Source: Firm-13 sp037143795 (lineage in GTDB: Bacteria; Bacillota; Clostridia; Saccharofermentanales; Saccharofermentanaceae). Taken from it: a stretch of DNA of 64,000 bases. Numbering within the stretch: position 1 is the first letter of the stretch; each line of letters opens with the position of its first letter. The DNA is taken from contig JBAWXZ010000001.1 of assembly GCA_037143795.1 (NCBI GenBank), positions 310,001-374,000 of the forward strand, written 5' to 3'. The notes below the pieces were generated by a model. That model did not search any database. It was not told where the DNA came from and saw nothing but the letters and a program-made list of their open reading frames with translations. The translations under genes and the position numbers were made by a program. This document shows, piece by piece, positions 52,338-61,584 of this stretch.

Positions 52338-52748
52338 TCAGGCAAACGCAACCAGGGTATCGCCGGCATTTACCGTCGATCCCTTCTGAACATAAATCCC
52401 GGAAATAGTGCCGTCAATATGCGCTACAATTTCATTCTCCATTTTCATGGCTTCTAAAACGAGAAGGATGTCACCGCGCTTGACAGCCTGTCCGACAGAT
52501 GCCGCCACGGAAAGAATCGTACCGGGCATGGGTGCCCGGAGTATTTCACCCTTTATGTCCGCCGGGGCAGTAACCGGTTGGGGTACAGAGGCCTGCGGCG
52601 CCGCGGCTGTTTCCTGAGCCGGAGCCGGAGAAGCGGCAGGCGCTGAGGCCGGTGCGGTCCGGATGTTTGAAGAAGCACCTGATGCAATATCCTCAACTTC
52701 TACTTCATATGATTTACCGTCAACTGAAATCCTGTATTTTTTAAGCAT
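52338..52748 (-). CDS. Biotin carboxyl carrier protein
   Basis: A 136-residue carrier. A short N-terminal strand region is followed by an Ala/Pro-rich flexible linker (about 30-65) and a lipoyl/biotinyl domain (about 68-136). EAMKMENEI contains the lysine to be biotinylated. The start at 52748 has the SD GGAGG. It lies between the carboxyltransferase and the OadA-like subunit and would shuttle carboxybiotin between their active sites, as the 1.3S subunit does in Propionibacterium transcarboxylase. The biotin ligase is not in the window. Confidence 0.92.
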   Translation of the reverse strand: MLKKYRISVDGKSYEVEVEDIASGASSNIRTAPASAPAASPAPAQETAAAPQASVPQPVTAPADIKGEILRAPMPGTILSVAASVGQAVKRGDILLVLEAMKMENEIVAHIDGTISGIYVQKGSTVNAGDTLVAFA

Positions 52749-52775
52749 TCTTTTTTCCTCCATCTTTCAAAGAAG

Positions 52776-54272
52776 TTATTCCTTTTCAACCAGTGGATAT
52801 GCACACAAAAGTATGTCCAGGGCACTTATAAGACGAGGACGCGTAGTTGACGGAAGAATCAGTTCATCAATCTGTCCATATCCCGCAGCAACTTCCGGAT
52901 TGGATATTTCGTTCTCGTATGCCGTAACTTTTTCTTCACGGGCAGCAATTGGATCTTTGCTCCCTGCAATCTCGTCCCTGTAAAGAATATTAGCCGCAGT
53001 ATCGGCAGTCATAATAGCTACCTGCGCTGTAGGCCATGCAAATACCATATCAGCACCCAGCATTTTGCTGTTCATAACAAGATATGCCGTACCAATAGCT
53101 TTTCCGGCAAGGATTCCAACCCGCGGTACATCCGACTCGGAAAAAGCACTGATAAGATCACTGGCAGCTTCCAGAATATATGATTTCTCGATGTCGGAAC
53201 CTATTTCAAATCCTTCTGCATTCGTAAAAGTGACCAGTGGAATCATGAAAGCTGTGCAGAAGCGTACAAATTTGGCTGCTTTTTTAGCACCGGCCTCTGT
53301 CAGGCGAGGTGCTGCATTGCCTATCAAACCGACCGTAATTCCGTCAAGCCTGGCAAATGCGACAACGATATCGGTACCGTATCCTTCGGATATTTCCAGA
53401 AATGCCTGCATATCTGAGATTTCTGCAAAGACATTCCTGATCGGCAATCCGTTTATGTCAATTTCCGATGCTAAATCATTGAGTTTTTCACTTGTACGGT
53501 TCGAATCATCCTCAGAGAAAGCATCACGTGAAAATGTAAGTGTATCGCCGGATGCAACGGGAATAAAGTCCATCAGTTCGCGGATTTTGAGAAAACAGTC
53601 TTCTTCGTCGGCAAGAACAAACGACGCAAGTCCGGTCTGTTTCTGATGGGACTCGGGTGTTCCGATATCGGAAGATTTAACAGCGCCGCCTGACAGCGCT
53701 GCAGTAACGGCAGGACTGTTCATGTACATGCCGGATACTTTATCACAGAAAAAAATGAAATCACTTTTTGCGGCTGCAAGAGCCAGACCGCCGGGACAAG
53801 GTCCTAAAACAGCACTCAGCAGCGGAATCCGTCCTTTGGCATCACTAAGGGCAGACAATATCCCTCCAAGCCCCTCCAGCGCAAGGACACCTTCTTCAAT
53901 ACGGGCACCGCCTGAACTGTATAAAGCAACAAATGGTGATCCGGATGATACGGCCATCTCAATAACCTTTACAATCTTCATTGCATGTGCACGCCCAATT
54001 GATCCGCCATACACATCAGGATCCTGTGAAGCTGCAAAGACAAGGCGGCCGCCAATGGTACCATAACCGGTCAAAACACCGTCCCCTTCAACCGGCGGCC
54101 TGTCAAAAACCGCTGAGAAAGGCCGGGAAATCACTTTTTTGTCCAGACTAACAAAGCTGTCCGGGTCAAAAAGAGTCACCAATCTTGAATAACATAGTTT
54201 GTCCGAATCCATGCTGTCCTGATCTGCGGCTGATTTTAATGTAAAAGCAGCCATCTTTTCCGAAGAACCCAA
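52776..54272 (-). CDS. Biotin-dependent carboxyltransferase, PCCB/12S family
   Basis: A 498-residue protein with the two crotonase-like halves of the carboxyltransferase family. The first oxyanion region is YSSGGARIEEGV near 120 and the second region includes PLVTFTNAEGFEIGSD and AWPTAQVAIMTADTA. The usual GGAY of the second half reads GTAY, and MGPEGA reads MTADTA, so it is divergent from PCCB/MmdA and its CoA substrate is uncertain. The start is doubtful: TTG 54272 is six bases from GAGGTG and is chosen; GTG 54281 overlaps that SD, and ATG 54254 has a poor SD. It is 61 bases downstream of scpB. Confidence 0.85.
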   Translation of the reverse strand: MGSSEKMAAFTLKSAADQDSMDSDKLCYSRLVTLFDPDSFVSLDKKVISRPFSAVFDRPPVEGDGVLTGYGTIGGRLVFAASQDPDVYGGSIGRAHAMKIVKVIEMAVSSGSPFVALYSSGGARIEEGVLALEGLGGILSALSDAKGRIPLLSAVLGPCPGGLALAAAKSDFIFFCDKVSGMYMNSPAVTAALSGGAVKSSDIGTPESHQKQTGLASFVLADEEDCFLKIRELMDFIPVASGDTLTFSRDAFSEDDSNRTSEKLNDLASEIDINGLPIRNVFAEISDMQAFLEISEGYGTDIVVAFARLDGITVGLIGNAAPRLTEAGAKKAAKFVRFCTAFMIPLVTFTNAEGFEIGSDIEKSYILEAASDLISAFSESDVPRVGILAGKAIGTAYLVMNSKMLGADMVFAWPTAQVAIMTADTAANILYRDEIAGSKDPIAAREEKVTAYENEISNPEVAAGYGQIDELILPSTTRPRLISALDILLCAYPLVEKE

Positions 54273-54333
54273 TCCAATCACCTCTTTCTAGTCTTTATAT
54301 GCAACACCGAAAACCAAGAAGTCGATATGCCTC

Positions 54334-55002
54334 TTATTTCGCTGAATTACCGGGAGGAAATAACCCGTCCGACAAATGTTCCATTGAAAGCTGGCGGGTA
54401 TCTTTCATACCGGCCGCTGTTTCCAGGGAATCTTCCAGATCGCGGATGGTTCCATACATCATAAGGTCCATTGCCGGCATTTCTGCGACGGATGCTATTC
54501 CGAATTCCATAAGGAACTGCTGTGTAGTCTCAAAGATTGACGGCCGGCCGGGGGCGTCAAGGGTACCGCATTCCGTAATCCAGCCCCGGTCCAGAAGACG
54601 TGTAACAATACTGTCACTGCTTACACCCCGGACTGCTTCAACCTGTGCTCTTGTAACGGGCTGATTATAGGCAATGACCGCAAGAGTCTCATATGTAGCC
54701 TGTGACATCGGAGGACGGCTTTTGGGTTGGAACATTCTCTCAAAGACTGCCTTCATCTGCGGCTTGGTGCACATGACATAATCATTTTCAAGGCGGCGGA
54801 TCAAAAGGCCTCCCCAAGGGTTATTTTCATAATCCGCAGTCATTTTTGTGAGGGTCCTGTGAATTACATCCTGCTCAACTCCGGTAATCTCTTCCAAACG
54901 GCTGATACTGACCGGATCACCTGCAGCAAACAAAATAGCCTCCAGTGCAGCCGGAAGTTCCTGAATCGTAAGAGTGAAATCCGTCGTTGTCTCATCAGTC
55001 AT
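54334..55002 (-). CDS. scpB: Segregation and condensation protein B
   Basis: A 222-residue ScpB with two winged-helix domains (about 12-90 and 95-170). LEAILFAAGDPVSISRLEEI and YETLAVIAYNQPVTRAQVEAVRG are the family motifs, with the RGWI-like LDRGWITECGTLDAPGRP. It binds ScpA and the SMC ATPase to organise the chromosome. It overlaps scpA by eight bases. Confidence 0.96.
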   Translation of the reverse strand: MTDETTTDFTLTIQELPAALEAILFAAGDPVSISRLEEITGVEQDVIHRTLTKMTADYENNPWGGLLIRRLENDYVMCTKPQMKAVFERMFQPKSRPPMSQATYETLAVIAYNQPVTRAQVEAVRGVSSDSIVTRLLDRGWITECGTLDAPGRPSIFETTQQFLMEFGIASVAEMPAMDLMMYGTIRDLEDSLETAAGMKDTRQLSMEHLSDGLFPPGNSAK

Positions 55003-55819
55003 TATGGTTTTTCTCCTTCACATCAGCAGAAGGTTCTACACTGTCAATATGGAACTCCCTCAGCGGATGATCTTTAATTTCAGATAATAGAATAACATCG
55101 AAAGGCCGGTCCTGTACTGCAGAAATCTGATTGCCCCTTAATAATTCGAGTACGGCCAGGAAGCCGACGACTTTCTCTGTTTTGGAGGTTCCAAGTGCCG
55201 GGAAAATCTCGTGAAAAAATATTTTCCCGTGTGAAACAAGTTTTTGCCATACAAGTTTCATTTTATCACGAACCGAGACTTTATCGCGCTTTAATATATG
55301 GGTAATTTTGGAGGAAAGATCAGCAAACCGCATCTCATTTCTCGCACAGACGACCGCAACAGCTTTTTCGAAATATTCAGGTTCGAATTCCTGCGGCGGA
55401 TGTTTTAGTGATATTCCCAGCGATGCAGGCGTCGCGGGCAGCCGGCAGTTGCAGTGTGCGAATTTCTTGTAACGCAGACGCAGATCCATAGCAAGCATTT
55501 TACAGCGCCTGTATTGCAGAAGCCGGATTACAAGCTCTTCCCTGGGATCATCTTCCTCAGCCGAAAGTATTGCTTTTCTGTCGGGAAGAAGCATCCGTGA
55601 TTTAATATGGATCAGGGTTGCCGCCATTACTAGAAATTCCGATGCGACCTCCATGTCCAGCGTGTCCATGTCCTTCAGGAACACCAGATACTGGTCGGTG
55701 ATTTCCGCAATCGGAATATCATAAATATCAATATCGTTCTTTTCAATTAAATGGAAAAGCAAATCCAGGGGGCCTTCAAATTGCCTGATCTTTAGTTCAG
55801 GTAGCTGATGAACCGGCAT
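54995..55819 (-). CDS. scpA: Segregation and condensation protein A
   Basis: A 274-residue kleisin. The N-terminus IRQFEGPLDLLFHLIEKNDIDIYDIPI binds the SMC neck (shown here as a family motif; its core is FEGPLDLL), and the C-terminal winged helix VVGFLAVLELLRGNQI binds the SMC head. The acidic middle is shorter than in B. subtilis. It lies 48 bases after trpS and overlaps scpB. Confidence 0.95.
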   Translation of the reverse strand: MPVHQLPELKIRQFEGPLDLLFHLIEKNDIDIYDIPIAEITDQYLVFLKDMDTLDMEVASEFLVMAATLIHIKSRMLLPDRKAILSAEEDDPREELVIRLLQYRRCKMLAMDLRLRYKKFAHCNCRLPATPASLGISLKHPPQEFEPEYFEKAVAVVCARNEMRFADLSSKITHILKRDKVSVRDKMKLVWQKLVSHGKIFFHEIFPALGTSKTEKVVGFLAVLELLRGNQISAVQDRPFDVILLSEIKDHPLREFHIDSVEPSADVKEKNHND

Positions 55820-55867
55820 CCTTGATCACACTCCCCCACTTTTATTCATTCTTATATATAAAATAAA

Positions 55868-56857
55868 TCAAAACCCAATCTGAACGGCATCCCTTACAAG
55901 CTCCATAGTTGCCTCAGCCTTGACCGATGCCCTGCGTGATCCGTCCCTTATAATATCCGTGAGATGTTTCTCATCCTGGAGAAGCTCCTGGCGCTTTTCA
56001 TGGATCGGTGTATGGAATAGAGCTATCTTCTCCTGAAGAAGACGCTTGCATGCAACACATCCGATACATCCGCCCCTGCATTGTTCTTCTATTTCCGGAA
56101 CCTTCTGCTCATTGAATACTTTGTGGAAAGCAAAAACCGTGCAGATTTCGGGATGGCCGGGATCATCTTTCCTTATGCGGGCCGGATCCGTAATCATGCT
56201 CATCACTTTCTTTTTTACTTCATCCGGAGTATCGGCAAAAGCAATAGTGTTGCTGTAGCTTTTACTCATTTTCCTGCCGTCAGTTCCCGGAAGTACTTTT
56301 GACTTGGTCAGAAGGGGAAGCGGCTCAGGGAATACTTCCTTGCTGTATATGAAGTTGAAGCGGCGTGCCATTTCACGGGTAATTTCCAGATGGGGAATCT
56401 GATCCTCGCCTACCGGAACAAAATCCGCACGATAAATAAGGATATCGGAAGCCATGAGAGCCGGATATCCCAGAAATCCATAAGTAGTAATGTCCCTGTC
56501 TTTCAGGTTGGCCATCTGATCCTTATATGTCGGGCATCTTTCAAGCCAGGACAAAGGCGTGTTCATCGAAAGAAGAAGGTAAAGTTCTGCATGCTGCTTC
56601 ACTTCCGACTGCAAAAAGAGCGTGCACTTCCGGGGATCAAGCCCACAGGCAATATAGTCAGCCATCAGACTGACTGTATTCTTTTTCAGGTCAGCAGTAT
56701 CTGCATAACCGGTGGTCAGAGCATGCCAGTCAGCAATAAAAAAATTGCAGTCATATTCTTCCTGAAGCGACACCCAGTTTTCAATCGCACCAAAATAATT
56801 TCCCAGGTGAATATTTCCAGTCGGACGGGATCCCGATACGATTATCTTCTTTTGCAT
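55868..56857 (-). CDS. trpS: Tryptophanyl-tRNA synthetase
   Basis: A 329-residue class Ic synthetase. PTGNIHLGNYFGA contains the HIGH-type motif and GRKMSKSYSN the KMSKS loop. A cysteine-rich loop CRGGCIGCVACKR near 270 could bind iron-sulfur or zinc, as in some clostridial and thermophilic TrpS. It lies 37 bases after the site-2 protease gene. No T-box element is present in that gap, so control is presumably through the ileS promoter. Confidence 0.96.
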   Translation of the reverse strand: MQKKIIVSGSRPTGNIHLGNYFGAIENWVSLQEEYDCNFFIADWHALTTGYADTADLKKNTVSLMADYIACGLDPRKCTLFLQSEVKQHAELYLLLSMNTPLSWLERCPTYKDQMANLKDRDITTYGFLGYPALMASDILIYRADFVPVGEDQIPHLEITREMARRFNFIYSKEVFPEPLPLLTKSKVLPGTDGRKMSKSYSNTIAFADTPDEVKKKVMSMITDPARIRKDDPGHPEICTVFAFHKVFNEQKVPEIEEQCRGGCIGCVACKRLLQEKIALFHTPIHEKRQELLQDEKHLTDIIRDGSRRASVKAEATMELVRDAVQIGF

Positions 56858-56894
56858 TTATATTGTGCCTCCCTGTTTTGGCTCGTTAAGCCGT

Positions 56895-57659
56895 TTAATA
56901 AAGTACTTTCAAAACAAGCTTTGCCAGCGCGTCAATCGGTGTTGAAATAATAAATTGAAATGGTTTCTCAATTAATTGAATAACGCTGATCAATGGATTG
57001 AATCCAGTGAAATTTCCAATAAGGATTATTGCCAACAGGATGAACCCAATATTACGCTCAAATCCGCCAAGTTTTTGCTTCCATTTGTACGGAAGAAAAG
57101 TTTCAATAAAGTGATACCCGTCCAAAGGTGGAATCGGCAGCAGATTAAACGCCATAAGCATCAAATTCACCGAATACAGGAAGAAAAATAATATATAAAA
57201 CACTGAAAGCAATACTTCCGGAAAAGAACCTGTTGTAGTCAGTGAAGGGATGAAGTTGCCTGAAAGAGCCTTTATGCCAATCACCTGCACCAAATCACAC
57301 AGAAAATATGCAATCGCCGCAACGACAAGGTTAGATGTTACTCCCGCAATACTAACGAGTCTGACAGAAATAAATCTATCCTTAAAATGTGTTAGTTTAC
57401 CGTAATTTACCGGAACCGGTTTGGCCCAGCCAATACCTGCAACCAACATCATCAGTGTTCCGACAGGATCAAGGTGAGCGAGCGGATTAAGCGTTAACCT
57501 GCCCTGAAGCTTGGCTGTATCATCACCGAGTTTGTACGCAACAAATCCATGCATTACTTCGTGAATGGACAGTGAAAACACCAGGACAATTACAAGGATC
57601 AAACCGAGAATAACAAGAGACATCCCCGTATAACCGGAATTCATCAGACTATATATCAT
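56895..57659 (-). CDS. Site-2 protease family protein (M50)
   Basis: A 254-residue polytopic protein with HEVMHG (HExxH zinc site) near residue 33 and the second motif NLLPIPPLDGYHF near 172, plus NPLAHLDPVGTL. It belongs to the small M50 group without PDZ, like SpoIVFB-type or YwhC proteases. The substrate is unknown. The start overlaps the ileS stop as ATGA, so it is translationally coupled to the synthetase. The pairing with trpS and scpAB downstream is common in Clostridia. Confidence 0.9.
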   Translation of the reverse strand: MIYSLMNSGYTGMSLVILGLILVIVLVFSLSIHEVMHGFVAYKLGDDTAKLQGRLTLNPLAHLDPVGTLMMLVAGIGWAKPVPVNYGKLTHFKDRFISVRLVSIAGVTSNLVVAAIAYFLCDLVQVIGIKALSGNFIPSLTTTGSFPEVLLSVFYILFFFLYSVNLMLMAFNLLPIPPLDGYHFIETFLPYKWKQKLGGFERNIGFILLAIILIGNFTGFNPLISVIQLIEKPFQFIISTPIDALAKLVLKVLY

Positions 57660-60600
57660 ACAATGCCTCCAGCAGCAATTTTCTCAACAGAGAGTACGCA
57701 GATTTCTCCGTTTATATCCCATTCACGGGGATTAATACCTTCGCCTTCACAAATATGTGAAGCCAGGACTTCCTCTGCGATGAAGTCCTTATTAGCAGCA
57801 ATAATCCCTGCAATGCGTTCGTTGCCGCTATAACAAAACCTGATACGGTCCGTCACTTCAAATCCGGTTTCCTTACGCTGTGTCTGTACTTTTGAAATAA
57901 CTTCACGGACAAAACCGTCTTCAATCAATTCATCGGTCAGGGTTGTATCCAGGGAGACGGTGTAATCGCGGTCAGCCTGTGTGGAAAGGCCTTCCGGCTG
58001 AATGTTCTCAACCAGCAGGTCCTCTGTCTCGAGAACTACTTCTTCTTCGTCAACCGTGATTGTGATGGAGCCGTTTTTGTGCAGTGCATCCATTGTCGCA
58101 CGGCCGGGAAGGGCTGAAATCAGGTCTTTTGCAGCGCCAAGCTTCGAACCGAGTTTCCTGCCGAGTGTACGCAGCTGAGGCTTGAAGCGGTAATCCATCA
58201 ATTCTGCAGCATCCGAAAGATATACTAACTCACGGATGTTCAGTTCTTCCCTGATGATTTCAGCATATTCCTCCGTAAGGGTTTTGGGTGAAACAACATA
58301 AATCTTTGAAAGCGGCTGCCTGTTCTTTATTGCTGCGGTATTACGGCATGCTCTTCCCATAAATACGATATGCTGTGCAACATCCATCTGCTCTTCCCTG
58401 TTCTGGTCGATCCAGGAACTGTCTGAGACGGGGAAACTGCAGAAATGCACGGAGATCGGCGCATCAGGAAACGCACTGCGGACAAGGTTCTGGTAGATCG
58501 ATTCCGTAATGAACGGTACAAACGGTGCGGCAACACGAATAAAGGCCTCCAATACCGTATAGAGTGTCATGTATGCGTTAATTTTATCCTGGGTCATATC
58601 CTTGCCCCAGTATCGTTCGCGGTTTCTTCTTACATACCAGTTGGACAGCTCATCGACAAAATCCTGCATCAGACGGCTTGATCCCGTGATGTCATAACCC
58701 GTCATCCTCTCATCAACCTGTGCAATCAGTGTATGCATGCGTGACAGGACCCATCGGTCCATCGCAGGAAGAAGATTCATATCAAGCTTATATTTCGAAG
58801 GGTCAAACCCGTCGATATTCGCATACATGATATAAAAGGCATATGTATTCCAGAGAGTCCCCATGAATTTACGCTGACTTTCAGAAACAGTACTGTCAGC
58901 GAACCGGCTGGGCAGCCATGGTGCATTGGCACTATAGAAATACCAGCGTGCCGCATCGGCACCCTGTTTATTCAGGACATCCCACGGATCGACAACATTT
59001 CCCTTGTGCTTACTCATTTTGATGCCGTCTTTATCCTGAACCAGTCCCATGACAATACAGTTCTCAAATGGAGCCTTATCGAAAAGCTGCGTGCCGATGG
59101 CCAGAAGTGAATAGAACCAGCCACGGGTCTGATCCAATGCCTCGGAAATATAGTTCGCCGGATAATGCTTTTCGAAAAATTCCTTGTTCTCGAATGGATA
59201 GTGATATTGTGCAAAAGGCATGGCACCTGAATCAAACCAGCAGTCAATTACTTCGGATACGCGTGTCATCTGTCCGCCGCACTTTTCGCAGGTGAGATGC
59301 ACCTGATCAACATAGGGCTTATGCAGCTCAATATCATCAGGGCAGTCGGGAGACAAACTTTTAAGTTCTGCAATCGAACCGATGCAATTCCTGTGTCCGC
59401 AGTCACATTCCCATACTGGCAGAGGTGTTCCCCAGTAACGTTCACGGGAAATACCCCAGTCAACAACGTTATCCAGGAAGTTTCCCATACGACCGTCCCT
59501 TATTGTCTCCGGATACCACTCGGCGGAACGGTTGTTCCTCATAAGCGCGTCATGTACTTTTGTCATACCGATAAACCAGGACGACCTGGCATAATAGATA
59601 AGCGGAGTGTCACAGCGCCAGCAGAAAGGATAGTCGTGCTCATACGGATGCTTTTTGATGAGCTTCCCGTCCCTGTTCAGCTTTTTAACAAGAAGCGGAT
59701 CGGCATCTTTGACAAAAAGACCTGCAAATTCTTCTGTTTCAGGCGGCAGCGTGCCGTCTTCAAGGACCAGTTGAACAAATGGAAGCTTGAAAGTACGGCC
59801 TACTCGCGCGTCATCTTCGCCGAATGCCGGAGCGATATGTACAATGCCGGTACCGTCATTCATCGTGACATAATCGTCTGCGCACACGCGGAAAGCTACA
59901 AGTCTGCTTTCCTCAACGGCCTTTGCAGCATATGGGAAAAGCGGTTCGTATCGCATGCCGATCATATCTGTTCCGGTCTTCCTTGCAAGAATCGTAAAAT
60001 CCTCAAATAGTGTATTGGCAAGAACCCCGGCCATATAGTAGCGTGTTTCGCGCTCTGTTCCGTCAAGGTCCTGCGGTACGGAAAGAAGAACATATTCTTC
60101 CTTTGGATTCACACAAAGGCCAACGTTGGACGGGAGTGTCCAGGGAGTCGTGGTCCATGCGGCAAAATACGTGTCCTTCTCTCCTGCCACGGCAAAACGA
60201 ACAAAAACGGAAGTCTCTTTTACATTTTTATATCCCTGCGCCACCTCGTGGCTTGAAAGGGATGTTCCGCATCTCGGGCAATATGGAACAATTTTATGCC
60301 CTTTGTAGAGCATGTCCTTTTCCCACATGGTTTTTAAAGCCCACCACTCGGACTCAATATAGCTGTTGTCATAAGTAACATAGGGATGCTCCATATCGGC
60401 CCAGAAGCCTACACGTTCGGACATCTGCTCCCATTCATCCTTGTATTTCCAGACAGATTCCTTGCATTTTTTAATAAATGGTTCAACGCCATATTCTTCA
60501 ATCTGCGGTTTCCCGTTGATTCCGAGCATTTTTTCGACTTCAAGCTCTACAGGAAGGCCATGCGTATCCCAGCCGGCCTTGAATTCAACATGTTCGCCCT

Positions 60601-60826
60601 TCATAGCATGAAAGCGGGGAATAACATCCTTGATTACACGCGTCTTTATATGACCTATATGAGGCTTGCCGTTTGCTGTCGGCGGACCATCATAAAGTGT
60701 AAACGAAGGCGTACCGTCCTTTTCCGGACGAATCGCTTTTTTATAAATATCATTCTCTTTCCAGAATGACAGGATTTCCATCTCACGATCGGCAAACTTC
60801 ATGTCTGTCGCAACTTTTTTATACAT
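57656..60826 (-). CDS. ileS: Isoleucyl-tRNA synthetase, IleS2 type
   Basis: A 1056-residue class Ia synthetase. GPPTANGKPHIGHIKTR bears HIGH, the CP1 editing domain spans about 190-400 with the WTTTPWTLPSNVGL and THGLPVELE motifs, and KMSKHKGNVVDPW carries KMSKS near 605. Zinc-type CPRCG and CDCGHRN pairs lie in the insertion. The HIGH-region wording is that of the eukaryote-like IleS2 branch, whose members tolerate mupirocin; that resistance is inferred, not shown. A strong promoter lies 97-126 bases upstream, and no T-box fits in that leader. Confidence 0.96.
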   Translation of the reverse strand: MYKKVATDMKFADREMEILSFWKENDIYKKAIRPEKDGTPSFTLYDGPPTANGKPHIGHIKTRVIKDVIPRFHAMKGEHVEFKAGWDTHGLPVELEVEKMLGINGKPQIEEYGVEPFIKKCKESVWKYKDEWEQMSERVGFWADMEHPYVTYDNSYIESEWWALKTMWEKDMLYKGHKIVPYCPRCGTSLSSHEVAQGYKNVKETSVFVRFAVAGEKDTYFAAWTTTPWTLPSNVGLCVNPKEEYVLLSVPQDLDGTERETRYYMAGVLANTLFEDFTILARKTGTDMIGMRYEPLFPYAAKAVEESRLVAFRVCADDYVTMNDGTGIVHIAPAFGEDDARVGRTFKLPFVQLVLEDGTLPPETEEFAGLFVKDADPLLVKKLNRDGKLIKKHPYEHDYPFCWRCDTPLIYYARSSWFIGMTKVHDALMRNNRSAEWYPETIRDGRMGNFLDNVVDWGISRERYWGTPLPVWECDCGHRNCIGSIAELKSLSPDCPDDIELHKPYVDQVHLTCEKCGGQMTRVSEVIDCWFDSGAMPFAQYHYPFENKEFFEKHYPANYISEALDQTRGWFYSLLAIGTQLFDKAPFENCIVMGLVQDKDGIKMSKHKGNVVDPWDVLNKQGADAARWYFYSANAPWLPSRFADSTVSESQRKFMGTLWNTYAFYIMYANIDGFDPSKYKLDMNLLPAMDRWVLSRMHTLIAQVDERMTGYDITGSSRLMQDFVDELSNWYVRRNRERYWGKDMTQDKINAYMTLYTVLEAFIRVAAPFVPFITESIYQNLVRSAFPDAPISVHFCSFPVSDSSWIDQNREEQMDVAQHIVFMGRACRNTAAIKNRQPLSKIYVVSPKTLTEEYAEIIREELNIRELVYLSDAAELMDYRFKPQLRTLGRKLGSKLGAAKDLISALPGRATMDALHKNGSITITVDEEEVVLETEDLLVENIQPEGLSTQADRDYTVSLDTTLTDELIEDGFVREVISKVQTQRKETGFEVTDRIRFCYSGNERIAGIIAANKDFIAEEVLASHICEGEGINPREWDINGEICVLSVEKIAAGGIV

Positions 60827-60922
60827 GTTTCTTTCCTCTCTTACTGCAAGGGTGTATCAAACTAGCTGAATAATTGGCATATAACGCATAAATACGCACA
60901 TAACTACCCGAGTTGACTTTTT

Positions 60923-60952
60923 ATTATATGAACTAGTCCCTGCTGATGTCAA
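60923..60952 (-). promoter_or_regulatory. Promoter of the ileS operon
   Basis: TTGACA (60947-60952), an 18-base spacer and TATAAT (60923-60928) on the minus strand, both perfect. The -35 overlaps the last codons of the upstream HD gene. The leader is about 90 bases, too short for a T-box. Confidence 0.85.
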
Positions 60953-61584
60953 CTGCGGTTCTCAATAATGAATGCCGCTTCAATGTCGGAAGTGTGTATG
61001 GCAACCACGCTCGGATACATGTTTGCAGACTCTGTAAACGGATCCGGAAAACCGTTCCTGTCTGAGCCCATGTGGAGCCTGATCATTGCATATTCCTCAT
61101 CAGTAAGCCGGATAAAACTCTGAATATAGAAGCAGGATTTTTCTCCGTGTCCTACCGGAAAAGAGTCATGAACCGTCCAGACTTCCTTTTCTACCCAGTT
61201 TGCAACTTCACTTCCATATGAATTGATTTTGCTGCCTTCCCTGACATTTTTCTTTTCCATTACGTAAAAGTTCACCTTGCACAAATCATGCAGAAGGGCA
61301 GTAATAATGATAGTCTCCTTGCGTATTTCCAGTAAACCTCCGGCAACCTTTCCTGAAAGCAGCTCATAAACATTCAGGCTATGCTGTGCAAGGCCGCCTT
61401 TACAGGCCAGATGGTATTTTGTGGATGCCGGTGCCGTATAAAAATCGGTTTTCTGCTCAATCCAGTCAGCAAGGCGTTCCATTCCCGGACGCGCTGTTGA
61501 AAGGAGAAGTTCTTTTATTGTTTCTTTGTTTTTAAGATACTCGGCTTCTGTTAATACATAAGTCTTTTCCTGATCTTTACTCAT
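60949..61584 (-). CDS. HD-domain protein, phosphohydrolase-like
   Basis: A 211-residue protein with an HD fold: HSLNVYELL near 65, ALLHDLCKVNFYV near 95 (the HD pair) and further histidine at VGHGEKS. HD proteins cleave phosphomonoesters or nucleotides; the substrate is unknown. The start at 61584 has AGAGGAAAG and overlaps the pseudouridine synthase stop by eight bases. The longer frame lies within that gene. It ends the three-gene unit, and the ileS promoter overlaps its 3 prime end. Confidence 0.85.
   Translation of the reverse strand: MSKDQEKTYVLTEAEYLKNKETIKELLLSTARPGMERLADWIEQKTDFYTAPASTKYHLACKGGLAQHSLNVYELLSGKVAGGLLEIRKETIIITALLHDLCKVNFYVMEKKNVREGSKINSYGSEVANWVEKEVWTVHDSFPVGHGEKSCFYIQSFIRLTDEEYAMIRLHMGSDRNGFPDPFTESANMYPSVVAIHTSDIEAAFIIENRS

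Noticed and set aside
60827..60948. T-box leader for ileS or trpS
   Set aside because: The ileS leader is about 90 bases, has no GGGTGGNACC sequence and no terminator; trpS has only a 37-base gap upstream.
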